Source: ZC4RG20 sp963782445
Lineage (GTDB): Bacteria > Pseudomonadota > Gammaproteobacteria > Steroidobacterales > Rariloculaceae
Assembly (NCBI GenBank): GCA_963782445.1
Contig: CAWAJM010000001.1
Coordinates: 1-64,000 of the forward strand
Reading direction: 5' to 3'
DNA length: 64,000 nucleotides
Part shown: positions 43,690 to 52,293 of the stretch, in pieces
Numbering within the stretch: the first letter of the stretch is position 1
Layout of the letters: each line of letters begins with the position of its first letter
Translations under genes and position numbers: made by a program
The notes under the pieces: model-generated
Databases searched by the model: none
Told to the model about the DNA's origin: nothing
What the model saw: the letters and a program-made list of their open reading frames with translations, nothing else

Positions 43690-44189
43690 GGAAGATCGTC
43701 ATCTGGAGCGAGCACTTCACGCGGTCGCGGCGGTGGCTCCGGGACTTCCCATCGGACAGACTCGCACGCTTGCGGAGGTCTATCGCGCCTCGATGGCGCG
43801 CACATCGTTTGCGCTTGTCCTGCTTGGAATCGCCGGCGCGATGGCGCTGTTGCTAAGCGTCGTCGGCATCTATGGCGTACTCGCGTACGCTGTCATGCAG
43901 CGCCGCTGCGAGGTCGCAATCCGGATCGCGATGGGCGCTGCGCCTCGGACGGTCAAGCGGATGTTCGTTTATCGAGGGATGGTGCTATCCGGGGTCGGGA
44001 TCGCGCTTGGCGCGGTGGTCGCGGCGGCGGTGACGCGATTGATGTCGTCGCTGCTCTTTGGCGTTACGCCGGTCGACGCGGCCACGTTCGTGGCCGCGGC
44101 CGGAGTCAGCGGCCGCGATTGCCGCTACTTACATCCCCGCGCGTCGCGTCGCCGACCTCGATCCCGCTAGGACGCTAAAAGGAGAGTAA
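43690..44189 (+). pseudogene. FtsX/MacB-like ABC permease, C-terminal fragment with frameshift
   Basis: The fragment shows the last part of a MacB-type permease: TLAEVYRASMARTSFALVLL, VVGIYGVLAYAVMQRRCEVA, IRIAMGAAPRTVKRMFV and LMSSLLFGVTPVDAATF. Near 44105 the frame shifts into AAAIAATYIPARRVADLDPA, the normal end of these proteins. The N-terminal membrane helix and periplasmic domain are missing. It is a non-functional remnant. Confidence 0.7.
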
Positions 44190-44476
44190 CCCGCCATCCC
44201 TCCCTCAACGCCACGACCGGATCCATTCCGTCGGAGTTATCAGTGAGAAACAGGCCGCTATTGGTCGAGCGGTATGCAGTGCATTCGCCGGCCTTCGGGT
44301 GTCTCCCGGAGGTCCGAAAGCCACTGTTCGGCTAGGCCCGCTCCTGTAACATGAGAACAACGGAGAAGGTCGGCTAGAATGCAGACGCTCTGGTGCCATA
44401 TTCTTGGCCGCGCCGGGACTTCTGAAGTCGACCCATTTTAGACAGTCGGTTACGCATCGGTCGCGGATGCAAGCTT

Positions 44477-45154
44477 ATGCTCATTCTGTTCGATATCGAC
44501 GATACGCTGGTCGATCACTCCGTAGCGTTTCACCAGGCGTTAGCTGCCCTTCACAGGCACTGCGAATCCGAGCTTTCGCTAGATGGCTTCATCGATGCTT
44601 GTACAGCGGCGCACAGTCGGCACTTTGCCCGGTATGTGGCCGGCACGCTGTCATACGATGAGCAGCGCCGCGCTCGAATTCGGGAGACCTGCGGCGGTGC
44701 GCTTTCCGATCAAGAGGTGGACGAGCTGTTTGCTGTCTATCTACATCAGTACGAGGAGTGCTGGCGACTATACGATGATGTATTGCCTTGCTTGGACCGC
44801 CTTGCTGACCATCAACTTGGCGTCATATCGAATGGGCAGTCGGAGCAGCAGCGGAAGAAGCTCGCTCGTCTGAACATTGCAGACAGGTTTGACTACGTCT
44901 TGATATCTGAGGAATGCAATTGGGCTAAACCGCAGGTTGAGATTTTTGCGCATGCGTTATCGTGCCTGCGCCAGGATGCAGATGCTGCGCTTTACGTCGG
45001 AGATCGCTACGAGTTGGATGCGGCCCCCGCTCGAAGGGCAGGCTTATGTGGCGTCTGGCTTGACCGGCACAGGAGCGCTTCCGAACGTGACCATCTGCCA
45101 ACAATTGGATCACTGCTCGAATTGCCCCAACTTGTTGGAGCGAGCTGGCCCTGA
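44477..45154 (+). CDS. HAD-family hydrolase, 225 aa
   Basis: All four HAD motifs are visible: LILFDIDDTLVDHS (nucleophile and acid Asp), GVISNGQSEQQ (Ser/Asn), the Lys in WAKPQVEIF, and YVGDRYELDAAPARRAGL (GD...D). The helical cap of about 85 residues places it with the YjjG/HAD-IA phosphatases. The exact substrate is unknown; nucleotide or sugar phosphates are usual for this subgroup. Confidence 0.85.
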   Translation: MLILFDIDDTLVDHSVAFHQALAALHRHCESELSLDGFIDACTAAHSRHFARYVAGTLSYDEQRRARIRETCGGALSDQEVDELFAVYLHQYEECWRLYDDVLPCLDRLADHQLGVISNGQSEQQRKKLARLNIADRFDYVLISEECNWAKPQVEIFAHALSCLRQDADAALYVGDRYELDAAPARRAGLCGVWLDRHRSASERDHLPTIGSLLELPQLVGASWP

Positions 45155-45262
45155 TTGAGGCCGGTCGAGAGCGAAAGCCGACGGCCGCGCGAGAATGGAT
45201 GGGTAACTATTGGGATCGACGCAACTTGGGATGATGGTTTGCGATCTGGACGAAGCCGTTCG

Positions 45263-45605
45263 ATGTCGGGCATACGACACATAACTGAATTGGGCAATAA
45301 CGCGCGCTTGTTGGCGGCCTCGTCTCGCCAAGAGGGATTCGGATTCCTCGACCGGCTGCTGCGGGAGTGGGAAGACGGCACGAATACGGTTGATCAGCCG
45401 GGCGAAGCGCTGCTCGGCTACTTCGACCACGGCCTCGTCGCTGTCGGTGGCCTGAATGTCGATCCCTTCGTAGCTTCCCGTTCTATTGGGCGACTTCGTC
45501 ATCTGTACGTTATCCCTTCGCGACGGGGATGTGGTTTGGGTAAGGCTATCGTCGTTGCCCTGCTCGACCATGGGCGGCGCAGTTTTAGTCGCGTGAGACT
45601 CCGCC
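45263..45605 (+). pseudogene. GNAT acetyltransferase, 5' part
   Basis: From MSGIRHITELGN the frame carries GYFDHGLVAVGGLNVDPF and RLRHLYVIPSRRGCGLGKAI, which includes the acetyl-CoA loop (R-x-x-G-x-G). Shortly after VRLRRDV the similarity switches to DUF402, so the C-terminal quarter with the last strands is gone. The junction is at about 45606. Confidence 0.65.
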
Positions 45606-46207
45606 GAGATGTCTGGTTCGGGGAGATTTGGACTGCTTGGCCGAACCGGGTGCTGCAAGACGACGGTCAAACGTTGACTACAGCAATGTGGCCTGGCTCG
45701 AAAGGACTTTCTCCGTCCACTTGGGTGGAATCGCTGATAACCGGATGTCGCGCGACGCGTGAGCGGGGTATTCGCAATTTGGCTAGGGGATCTTGGGAGC
45801 TTTCTCCCTGGACTTGGCGATCGAACATCTGCATACGTCAGGTCGTGCAGGATCGTTGGTTTGCTGTAACTGCATTTCTTAATGCCAGTGACCACGCGTT
45901 CACAGGTTGGTAGATCGACTTCGAGAAGCCGCCAGCGCGTACCGGAATCGGGATCGATACGCGGGACCTTTTTCTCGACGCGATGGTATACCCAGATTCT
46001 TCAATTCAGTGGAAGGATGAAGAAGAATACGAAACGGCAGTGGCACTTGGACTGGTTACGGACGATGAACGCAGTCATATCGCAGATGCCCGTGACGAAG
46101 TCCTAGCGCTCGTTCGAAAGAAAGAACTCATGCGCGGAGAGTGGAACGGCTGGCGCCTGAACCCTTCGTGGCCTGTCCCGACGCTTCCCGCCGATGTCGT
46201 CCAATAA
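45606..46207 (+). pseudogene. DUF402-family protein, fused to GNAT fragment and split by TAG
   Basis: The frame continuing from the GNAT fragment gives WFGEIWTAWPNRVLQDDG and, after an in-frame TAG at 45911-45913, IDFEKPPARTGIGIDTRDLF and WKDEEEYETAVALGL. This order (FLGWY-x-x-F...D-T-x-D-x-x-L-D) is that of DUF402/FomD-like proteins; the amber codon replaces the conserved Tyr of W-Y. The N-terminal start was replaced by the GNAT segment. DUF402 enzymes hydrolyse nucleoside diphosphates or CMP esters. Confidence 0.7.
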
Positions 46208-46211
46208 GGAT

Positions 46212-46219
46212 GAACATTG
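46212..46219. repeat. IS66 target-site duplication, left (GAACATTG)
   Basis: GAACATTG directly precedes the left terminal repeat of IS66 copy 2 and recurs at 48645-48652. IS66-family elements make 8-bp duplications, so this is direct proof of transposition. Confidence 0.95.
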
Positions 46220-46284
46220 GTAAGCGCTCGTTCATCCGCGTCCTTTCGCCGGCGCCATGATCATGGCAGCCTGCGCGGATGCGT

Positions 46285-47835
46285 TCAGCGAGCAATCAGG
46301 CCAGCCTTGACGTTCCACGGCAGCAGCGCCTCGAAGTCTTCGAGGGCGTGGGCCGTCGGCAGCTTCGTGTAGACATGAGTCAGATAGGCGTGCGGTTCGA
46401 TCCCGTTCGCCTTGGCGGTCTCGACCAACGAGTAGAGGTTCGCGCTCGCCGCCGCGCCGCTCGGCGTGTCGCTGAACATCCATGCCTTGCGTCCGACCAC
46501 GAACGGGCGAATCGCATTTTCACAGCGATTGTTGTCCAGCGGCACCTCGGGGTGATCGAGGAACACCGTAAGCTTCGGCCACTGACCGAGCCCGTAGTGG
46601 ATGGCCTTGCCGAGCGCGCTCTGCGGCAGCACCTGGCCAGCCATCTCGTTCAGCCAGCCGTAGAGCTGCTCGACGATCGGCGTGCTCTCTCGGCGCCGGG
46701 TATCGAGGATCGCTACAGCGTCGGCGCTGCGATCACGCAGCGGCCGTTCGATTCGATACAGTCGGCCGATGTAATCGAGCGCCGTGCGAGCGGAGCTCTC
46801 CCCGTTCGCCGCTTTGCGCGCGTCTTCGAGCTTTCTCCGTAGATGGGCGAAGCATCCAGCGTGGAGCATGCCGCTGGCGCTGGCCGTCGCAGCATAGGCT
46901 TCATAGCCGTCGGTCAGCAGGATACCCTCGTACCCGGCCAACAGCCGCTTCGGCACTTGCCCTCCACGGGAGGGATCGTAGTCGAAGAGCACGATCCGGC
47001 GGCCGGGCGGGCCTGCGCATCGCACCCACATCCAGTGATCGGCGGTCGGCGCCTTGGCGCTTCTCAGTACTTGGACGCGGGTCTCATCCATATGGATCAG
47101 CGGCGCCTCAAGCAGCAGATCGCCCAGCAGGTTCACGATCGGCAACACATAGGTGCCGCCGAGCTTGATCATCCAGCTCGCCATGGTCGCCCGCGCAAGC
47201 TCGATGCCGAGTCGGCCGAACTGGCGCTCCTGCCGGTGCAGGGGCAAGCCATCCACGTACTTCGCAGTGGTGATATGGGCCAGCAGCTCCGGGCTCGCCT
47301 TGCTCTTCGGCAGCAGCTGCGCCGGAGCAGGCGCGATCTTCACGCCTTCCCTGCAGCAGGGACAGGCGTACTTCGGGCGTACGTGGCGGATCACGCGCAG
47401 CTGCGCCGGCACGTAGTCGAGCTGCTCGGCCGTCTCCTCGCCGATACGTTCGAGCGTTGTGCCATCGTGCGGGCACACCTTCTCCGCCTCCGGCAGATCG
47501 TGCACGACCTCGATGCGCGGAAGCTCGGCGGGGATCGCCTTGCGGCCGCGTCTTTTGCGCGCGTGCTCGGGGATCTGGACCGTCTCCGGGGCCGTCTCGG
47601 CGAGCGGCGCAAGCGCCTCAGCCTCGTTGAACAGCAACTTCGCTTGGTCGGGCGAGATGTCCTCGGCCGGGCGCTTCTCTGAGGAGCGACCGAACAGCTG
47701 CTGCTTCAGCCAGCGGTTCTCTTCCTCGAGCAGCGCGATCCGCTCGTTGCGCGCCCGCTCGATCTGTTCCAGGCGACCGTTGAGTGCCTCGAGCTCACGG
47801 CGAGAGTGTTCGAGTTGTTCGGCGAGCGACGACAC
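46285..47835 (-). CDS. tnpC: IS66 TnpC transposase, 516 aa
   Basis: It has the same layout as copy 1: coiled-coil N-terminus, zinc part KYACPCCREGVKIAPA, DDE core with HMDETRVQVL and LTDGYEAYAATA, and DNNRCENAIRPFVVGRKAW. The start is GTG at 47835. The copy is two residues shorter, with changes around residue 78-90. The DDE residues are all kept. Confidence 0.95.
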   Translation of the reverse strand: MSSLAEQLEHSRRELEALNGRLEQIERARNERIALLEEENRWLKQQLFGRSSEKRPAEDISPDQAKLLFNEAEALAPLAETAPETVQIPEHARKRRGRKAIPAELPRIEVVHDLPEAEKVCPHDGTTLERIGEETAEQLDYVPAQLRVIRHVRPKYACPCCREGVKIAPAPAQLLPKSKASPELLAHITTAKYVDGLPLHRQERQFGRLGIELARATMASWMIKLGGTYVLPIVNLLGDLLLEAPLIHMDETRVQVLRSAKAPTADHWMWVRCAGPPGRRIVLFDYDPSRGGQVPKRLLAGYEGILLTDGYEAYAATASASGMLHAGCFAHLRRKLEDARKAANGESSARTALDYIGRLYRIERPLRDRSADAVAILDTRRRESTPIVEQLYGWLNEMAGQVLPQSALGKAIHYGLGQWPKLTVFLDHPEVPLDNNRCENAIRPFVVGRKAWMFSDTPSGAAASANLYSLVETAKANGIEPHAYLTHVYTKLPTAHALEDFEALLPWNVKAGLIAR

Positions 47836-47869
47836 GCGCGCATTTTACTCGATACCGATGCTTCGCTGT

Positions 47870-48229
47870 TCAACTTGCGCGCGCAAAATTCAGCGTCTTG
47901 TGCGGCTTCATCCGCCACACGTCATAACCGTCGAGCAGCCAGCGCAACTGCTCACCGGTCAGCGTCACCACCGTCTCGGTCGAGCGCACCGGCCACGGAA
48001 ACTTCTCCTGCTCGAGCCGCTTGTACCAGACGATGAATCCCGTCCGATCCCACACCAGCATCTTCAGCTTGTCGCGGCGCTTGTTGATGAAGATGAAGAG
48101 CGCGCCCGAGAACGGGTCCCTCTTCAGCACGCCCTCGACCAACGCGGCCAGGCCGTCCATTTGCTTACGCATATCGACAGGCGACCGGTGTAGATACACC
48201 CGCTCGATGCTCCGATCAGGCCGAAGCAT
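47870..48229 (-). CDS. tnpB: IS66 TnpB accessory protein, 119 aa
   Basis: The product is nearly identical to TnpB of copy 1 (VYLHRSPVDMRKQMDGLAAL, FSGALFIFINKRRDKLK). It overlaps the end of tnpA by 14 nt, a normal arrangement for IS66 translational coupling. Confidence 0.95.
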   Translation of the reverse strand: MLRPDRSIERVYLHRSPVDMRKQMDGLAALVEGVLKRDPFSGALFIFINKRRDKLKMLVWDRTGFIVWYKRLEQEKFPWPVRSTETVVTLTGEQLRWLLDGYDVWRMKPHKTLNFARAS

Positions 48230-48563
48230 CGCCTTGCGCTCCCTTCATGAGCGCCGCCAGCCACCGTGGGTCGGGCCATTCCTCGCACTCGACTTCCCAC
48301 AAGCCCGCGTAGCGAACCCGGCACACCGCTCCAACCCTTGGAAGCGCCTCGAACCGTACCGGGACGAACTCGGCCGCGGCCACCGTCACTTCATTGCGAC
48401 GCGGCACCGCACCGAGCTTCATCAGCTGCGACTTCGCGTGGTATAGCGCGCCGATAGACAGCCGACGCCGTTTGGCATACGCCTTCAACGTCTCGCCCCG
48501 CTCTTCGGCACGCTGGATGTGCTTCAGCCAGTATCGCTGCCGCCCCGTCAATCCTTCCGTCAT
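48216..48563 (-). CDS. tnpA: IS66 TnpA accessory protein, 115 aa
   Basis: The N-terminus TEGLTGRQRYWLKHIQRAEE and the helix-turn-helix-like LKAYAKRRRLSIGALYHAK are standard for IS66 Orf1, followed by VCRVRYAGLWEVECEEWPD. ATG 48563 is preferred; ATG 48581 adds six residues. It is the first gene of the element, 81 nt from the terminal repeat edge. Confidence 0.9.
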   Translation of the reverse strand: MTEGLTGRQRYWLKHIQRAEERGETLKAYAKRRRLSIGALYHAKSQLMKLGAVPRRNEVTVAAAEFVPVRFEALPRVGAVCRVRYAGLWEVECEEWPDPRWLAALMKGAQGDASA

Positions 48564-48644
48564 CGTTTGCTCCGCACCCAAGACGGCGCAGAGCTTGTCT
48601 CACGGCGGGGCAACAGGGAAGAATGTGGTTCGTCGAGCGCTTAC

Positions 48645-48652
48645 GAACATTG
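48645..48652. repeat. IS66 target-site duplication, right (GAACATTG)
   Basis: This is the second copy of the 8-bp duplication, directly after the terminal repeat ending GAGCGCTTAC at 48644. Confidence 0.95.
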
Positions 48653-48872
48653 GGGATCTCGCGACCGCAATTGGCCGAAGGCGGTCGCTCACCAACGGCC
48701 GATGCTGCGAGCCCCCGATGATTGCGATAAGCGAGAAAGCGAACGTCCAGTTTTGGCACTGTATCGGGCGCCGCACGATGGGGCCCATTGCCCGGATTCA
48801 TCCGCTTTCGACCAGAAGTGGCGGCTCTGCGAAAGGGCAAGTATTTCGGGTACCACGAGTTAACATGCGCAA

Positions 48873-49781
48873 ATGAAAGTCGTCACCCTCCTCGACGGCG
48901 GCGTGGGCCAGGAAGTGTATCGGCGTTCCGGTCAACCGGCCCATCCGCTCTGGTCCATCAAGGTCATGCTGGACGATCCCGGGCTGGTGCAGGCCGTGCA
49001 CGAGGATTTCATCCGCGCCGGGGCGCGTGTCATCACCCTGAACACCTATGCGGCCACGCCGACACGGCTGGCCCGCGACGGCCAGGCCGACTGGCTGGAA
49101 CCCCTGCAGCGCACCGCTTACGAGGCGGCCAATGCTGCCCGCACCAAAGCCGGCTCGCCCCACGGACCGGTCCAGCTGGCGGCCTGCCTGCCGCCGCTGG
49201 TGGCCAGCTACAGCCCGGAGACCACCCTCTCCAGTGAGGACTGCCTGCGGGAATACCAGGCGATCGTCGATCTGCAGCCAGATGTGGACCTCTTCCTGTG
49301 CGAGACCCTGGCCACCGTGCGCGAGGGGCGGGCCGCCGCCCAGGCGGCCACCGCAACCGGCAAGCCGGTACTCTTGAGTTTCACGCTCAGTGACGACGGC
49401 AGCGATACGCTGCGCTCGGGGGAATCCATCCGCGAATTGCTTACCCTGGTCGCGGAATTCAACCTGGCCGGACTGCTGTTCAACTGCTCCCTGCCGCAGG
49501 TCATCACGCGGGCGCTGCCGGAACTGCACGGACTGCCCATTCCCTACGGCGCCTACGCCAACGGCTTTACTGCGGTGGACGCCTTGAAACCGGGCGGGAC
49601 GGTGGACAGCCTTTCGGCCCGTGAAGACCTGGACCCGGCGGCGTACTCGAGCATCGTCAAACAATGGCTGGATGAAGGAGCCCACATAGTGGGCGGTTGC
49701 TGCGAGGTGGGGCCGCCCCATATCGCCCGCCTCTACGATGACCTAATTCGTGAGGGCTACACGGTATCGGGGATGGCCTGA
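48873..49781 (+). CDS. Homocysteine S-methyltransferase family protein, 302 aa
   Basis: The TIM-barrel enzyme shows LLDGGVGQEVYRRSG, ITLNTYAATPTRLARDG, LFLCETLATVREGRAA, LLFNCSLPQVI and GAHIVGGCCEVGPPHIARL. The Cys of FNC and the CC pair bind zinc for homocysteine activation. Proteins of this length without cobalamin domains use S-methylmethionine or betaine-like donors. The codon style (many CTG/GCC, few rare codons) differs somewhat from the neighbouring fragments and suggests separate acquisition. The tRNA-like fragment lies 15 bp downstream. Confidence 0.9.
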   Translation: MKVVTLLDGGVGQEVYRRSGQPAHPLWSIKVMLDDPGLVQAVHEDFIRAGARVITLNTYAATPTRLARDGQADWLEPLQRTAYEAANAARTKAGSPHGPVQLAACLPPLVASYSPETTLSSEDCLREYQAIVDLQPDVDLFLCETLATVREGRAAAQAATATGKPVLLSFTLSDDGSDTLRSGESIRELLTLVAEFNLAGLLFNCSLPQVITRALPELHGLPIPYGAYANGFTAVDALKPGGTVDSLSAREDLDPAAYSSIVKQWLDEGAHIVGGCCEVGPPHIARLYDDLIREGYTVSGMA

Positions 49782-49796
49782 TACATCGTCACCGTG

Positions 49797-49828
49797 GGTC
49801 GGGAGCTCGAATCTCTCCTGACGGGCCA
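49797..49828 (+). other. tRNA 3'-end-like fragment (candidate att remnant)
   Basis: GGTCGGGAG-CTCGAAT-CTCTC-CTGACGG-G-CCA has exactly the spacing of a tRNA T-arm, 3' acceptor strand, discriminator and CCA. The T-arm is nearly that of the tRNA-Arg at 8511-8587; the acceptor differs. No 5' half is present. Such 3' fragments are typical of the far end of islands integrated into tRNA genes. Confidence 0.6.
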
Positions 49829-50004
49829 CTAATTGAAGCTGCCGCGTGCTGCGTTATTGGTGGCTGCGGCCGGGCCTCTTTTCCGGGCGCGACCAGCGGT
49901 GATAATTTCCCGCGCCGCTGGCACAATTCGTTCGGTAATGTTTCGACCAGCAGCAGCTGGCGGGGGCATTGCATGCATTGCCTTTCCGCACCGGAGCGCC
50001 GTTC

Positions 50005-51657
50005 ATGAGCACTAATCGCCAACCGTTTCCGTCGTCCCGCCGAGCCTGGGTCGCAGCCATCGCCGCAGCCATGGCGCTCCTCGGCATCGCCGCAGCGCCC
50101 GCGAGTCGCGCGGCGGACTCGTGCCCGGCCGGGCGCGACTGGGTGCTCACGAATGGCACGATCCTGACGATGGATGCCGCCGATACGACGGCCGGCACCG
50201 TCCGCATCCGCGGCCGCCGAATCGTCACGGTCGGACAAGCCGTCGATCCCGACGAGCCCTGCATTCGCATCGTCGACCTGGGCGGCCGCACGGTGATTCC
50301 GGGGCTCATCGATTCGCACACCCATTTCGTGCGCACGGCGCAGGCGCCCGGGCCGTTCATCGAAGGCCTCGAATCGGCCACTTCGATTCGGGCGCTCCAG
50401 GACGCGCTCGCCGCCGCCGCCAAGAAGGCCGAGCCCGGCCAATGGGTCGCGGCAATCGGCGGCTTCACGCCGATTCAGTTCAAGGAACGGCGCATGCCGA
50501 CGCGCGAGGAGCTCAGCGAAGCCGTCCCCGACCACCCGGTCTACATGCAGGTCGGCTACTCGGCCGCGGGGCGCGTGAACGACGCGGGACGCCGCGTGCT
50601 CGACGCCGCCGGCATCCACGTCTCGGACACGGGCGACGTGCCGCCGGGCGGGGCGGCGCTCACGTTCGTGCTGCGCACCCGCACCGACGCGCGCATGAAA
50701 CGGCGCTTCAAGGACTACGTGAACTACGCGATGTCGCTCGGTCTCACGACGGTCGTCGATCAGGCCTGCTGCGATTGGCTCGGCGCCCATCTCACGACGG
50801 CCGATCGGCCGAACATGCGGATCGCGAAGTCATTGTGGCGGGCCGGCCAGCTGCCGATACGCCTGCGCTTCCAATACGATCACCGCGATACGCGGGACCA
50901 GAGCGACATTCACTCGGCCACCGCGCGGCTTGCCAATGCGACCTACGATTTGGGCGACGACATGTTCAAAGCCGTGCGCTTCGGCGAGCAAGTCATCACG
51001 CCGGGCGCAAGCGATGACGAGGTCTATCGAGTCTACCTGCGCATTGCCGAGGCGGGCTGGCCGCTCTCGCAGCACACGATTCGGCACGACGAGATCGAGC
51101 GCTACCTCCGCATCATGGAGCGCGTCGCGGCGAAGACGCCCGTGCGCTCGCTGCGCTGGACCTTGGAGCACGTCTTCGAGATCACGCCGGACCAGATCGA
51201 GCGCCTGAAGGCCATCGGCGTCTCGGTCCGGGTTCAGGACCACGACTACATCCGCAACAAGTACTCGCGCTGGAATCCGGGGCCGCCGTTTCGCACGCTG
51301 CTCGAGAGCGGGATCCGGATGGGGGCGGGCACGGACTCCGGCGTCGTCGGCGCGCTGAATCCATGGCTGTGCATCTATTTCATGGTCACGGGCAAGGACG
51401 CGGGCGGCGACGAGATCCTCCCCGGCCAGCAGATCGGGCGCAAAGACGCGCTGCGGCTCTATACGGCCGCCAACGCGTGGTTCAGTTTCGACGAGAAGGA
51501 CCTCGGCTCAATCGAGCCGGGTAAGCTCGCCGATCTCGTCGTGCTGGATCGCCCCTTTCTAACGATCGATGACGAGGAAATTAAGCAGATCAGGCCGGTT
51601 TTGACGATGATTGGCGGCCGCGTCGTCTACGCGCAAGCGCCGTTCGCCGGGAAGTAG
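50005..51657 (+). CDS. Exported YtcJ-like amidohydrolase, 550 aa
   Basis: A signal peptide (WVAAIAAAMALLGIAAAPAS) is followed by the amidohydrolase 3 layout: WVLTNGTILTMDAAD, VIPGLIDSHTHFVRTAQ (H-x-H metal site), a middle VDQACCDWLG, LEHVFEITPDQIERL and GAGTDSGVVGALNPW (metal Asp), and the C-terminal IEPGKLADLVVLDR. ATG 50005 sits directly before the signal peptide. Family members hydrolyse N-acyl amino acids or related amides; the substrate is unknown. Confidence 0.85.
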   Translation: MSTNRQPFPSSRRAWVAAIAAAMALLGIAAAPASRAADSCPAGRDWVLTNGTILTMDAADTTAGTVRIRGRRIVTVGQAVDPDEPCIRIVDLGGRTVIPGLIDSHTHFVRTAQAPGPFIEGLESATSIRALQDALAAAAKKAEPGQWVAAIGGFTPIQFKERRMPTREELSEAVPDHPVYMQVGYSAAGRVNDAGRRVLDAAGIHVSDTGDVPPGGAALTFVLRTRTDARMKRRFKDYVNYAMSLGLTTVVDQACCDWLGAHLTTADRPNMRIAKSLWRAGQLPIRLRFQYDHRDTRDQSDIHSATARLANATYDLGDDMFKAVRFGEQVITPGASDDEVYRVYLRIAEAGWPLSQHTIRHDEIERYLRIMERVAAKTPVRSLRWTLEHVFEITPDQIERLKAIGVSVRVQDHDYIRNKYSRWNPGPPFRTLLESGIRMGAGTDSGVVGALNPWLCIYFMVTGKDAGGDEILPGQQIGRKDALRLYTAANAWFSFDEKDLGSIEPGKLADLVVLDRPFLTIDDEEIKQIRPVLTMIGGRVVYAQAPFAGK

Positions 51658-51667
51658 CGGCACCGGG

Positions 51668-52000
51668 TCATCCATCGTCGTCTCGGGCGTCCTCGTCCCG
51701 CCAGCCTTCGACTCCCTCCTTCACGAGGAGCGGCAGCAAGAGCGTCGCGCCGACCGCATCGACCCACCAGGCGTGAATGAACGCCTGGGCGGCGAGGTGA
51801 AGCTTGGCGCGGGCCAGCAGCGTCATTACGGGTATGGCCATCACCGCGATCGCGAGCCCGGGGGCCGAGAATGATTGGCCCGCGCCACTCCTTAGGCGCC
51901 AGGTGGCGCTGGCCGCGATGACGAGCGCGAGGCCGAGCAGCAGGCTGCCGGCGATCCGCGGCGCGAGGCGTTCGGCGCCGTCCGGAAAGCGTTTGCCCGC
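51668..52000 (-). pseudogene. Cation-efflux-type transporter fragment with internal deletion
   Basis: The frame contains AGSLLLGLALVIAASATWRL, FSAPGLAIAVMAIPVMTLLA, RAKLHLAAQ and then WWVDAVGATLLLPLLVKEGV. These resemble the membrane helices of small cation transporters, but the stretch normally between R-A-K-L-x-x-A-E-Q and W-W-V-D (an R-A-D-A-V-E-A segment) is missing and the N-terminal half is replaced by tRNA-proximal sequence. It is a remnant next to the tRNA-Sec gene. Confidence 0.55.
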
Positions 52001-52055
52001 TATGTGTTCGACGCGGAGCCGGCCCCACGAGCACAAGTGCCCGTGGGGCGTGAAG

Positions 52056-52148
52056 TGGCGGAGGCGGATGGGAATCGAACCCACCGCTCGGGGTCGCCGA
52101 GCCGCTGGTTTTGAAGACCAGGGAAGTCACCAGACTTCATTCGCCTCC
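52056..52148 (-). tRNA. selC: Selenocysteine tRNA (anticodon UCA)
   Basis: On the minus strand the 93-nt gene begins GGAGGCGAATGAAGTC and ends GCCTCCGCCA with an encoded CCA. The anticodon loop CTTCAAA (anticodon TCA) sits on CTGGT/ACCAG. A long variable arm (CGGCTCGGCGACCCCGAGCGG) and an extended acceptor/D-arm are the hallmarks of tRNA-Sec. Its presence implies selenoprotein synthesis genes elsewhere in the genome. Confidence 0.95.
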
Positions 52149-52293
52149 TCCGACAAGCGAGAGCGGCCGCGCGTCGCTTCCTTAAGGGAGGATACCGGAA
52201 CTCGCATGCGACGGCCCGATCGTGGCGAACGGTCGTCGTCTCGGGCAGCGCCTGGCGGTCGTGCCGCTTGGCCGAGCCGCCGAACCGCGTCTC

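Larger units (their letters stand above)
46220..48644 (-). mobile_element. IS66-family element, copy 2 (complete)
   Basis: The 2,425-bp element is bounded by inverted repeats beginning GTAAGCGCTCG on both sides and by the 8-bp duplication GAACATTG. It holds tnpA, tnpB and tnpC in the usual order on the minus strand. It looks fully intact and could supply proteins in trans to the truncated copy 1. Confidence 0.95.

Noticed and set aside
45911..45913. In-frame TAG in DUF402 considered as pyrrolysine or readthrough
   Set aside because: It replaces a conserved Tyr in a gene that is already a fusion with lost start; a nonsense mutation is the simpler reading.
49854..50790. Minus-strand frames opposite the amidohydrolase N-terminus
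   Set aside because: They are shadows in high-GC DNA; the plus strand has a signal peptide and metal-binding motifs.
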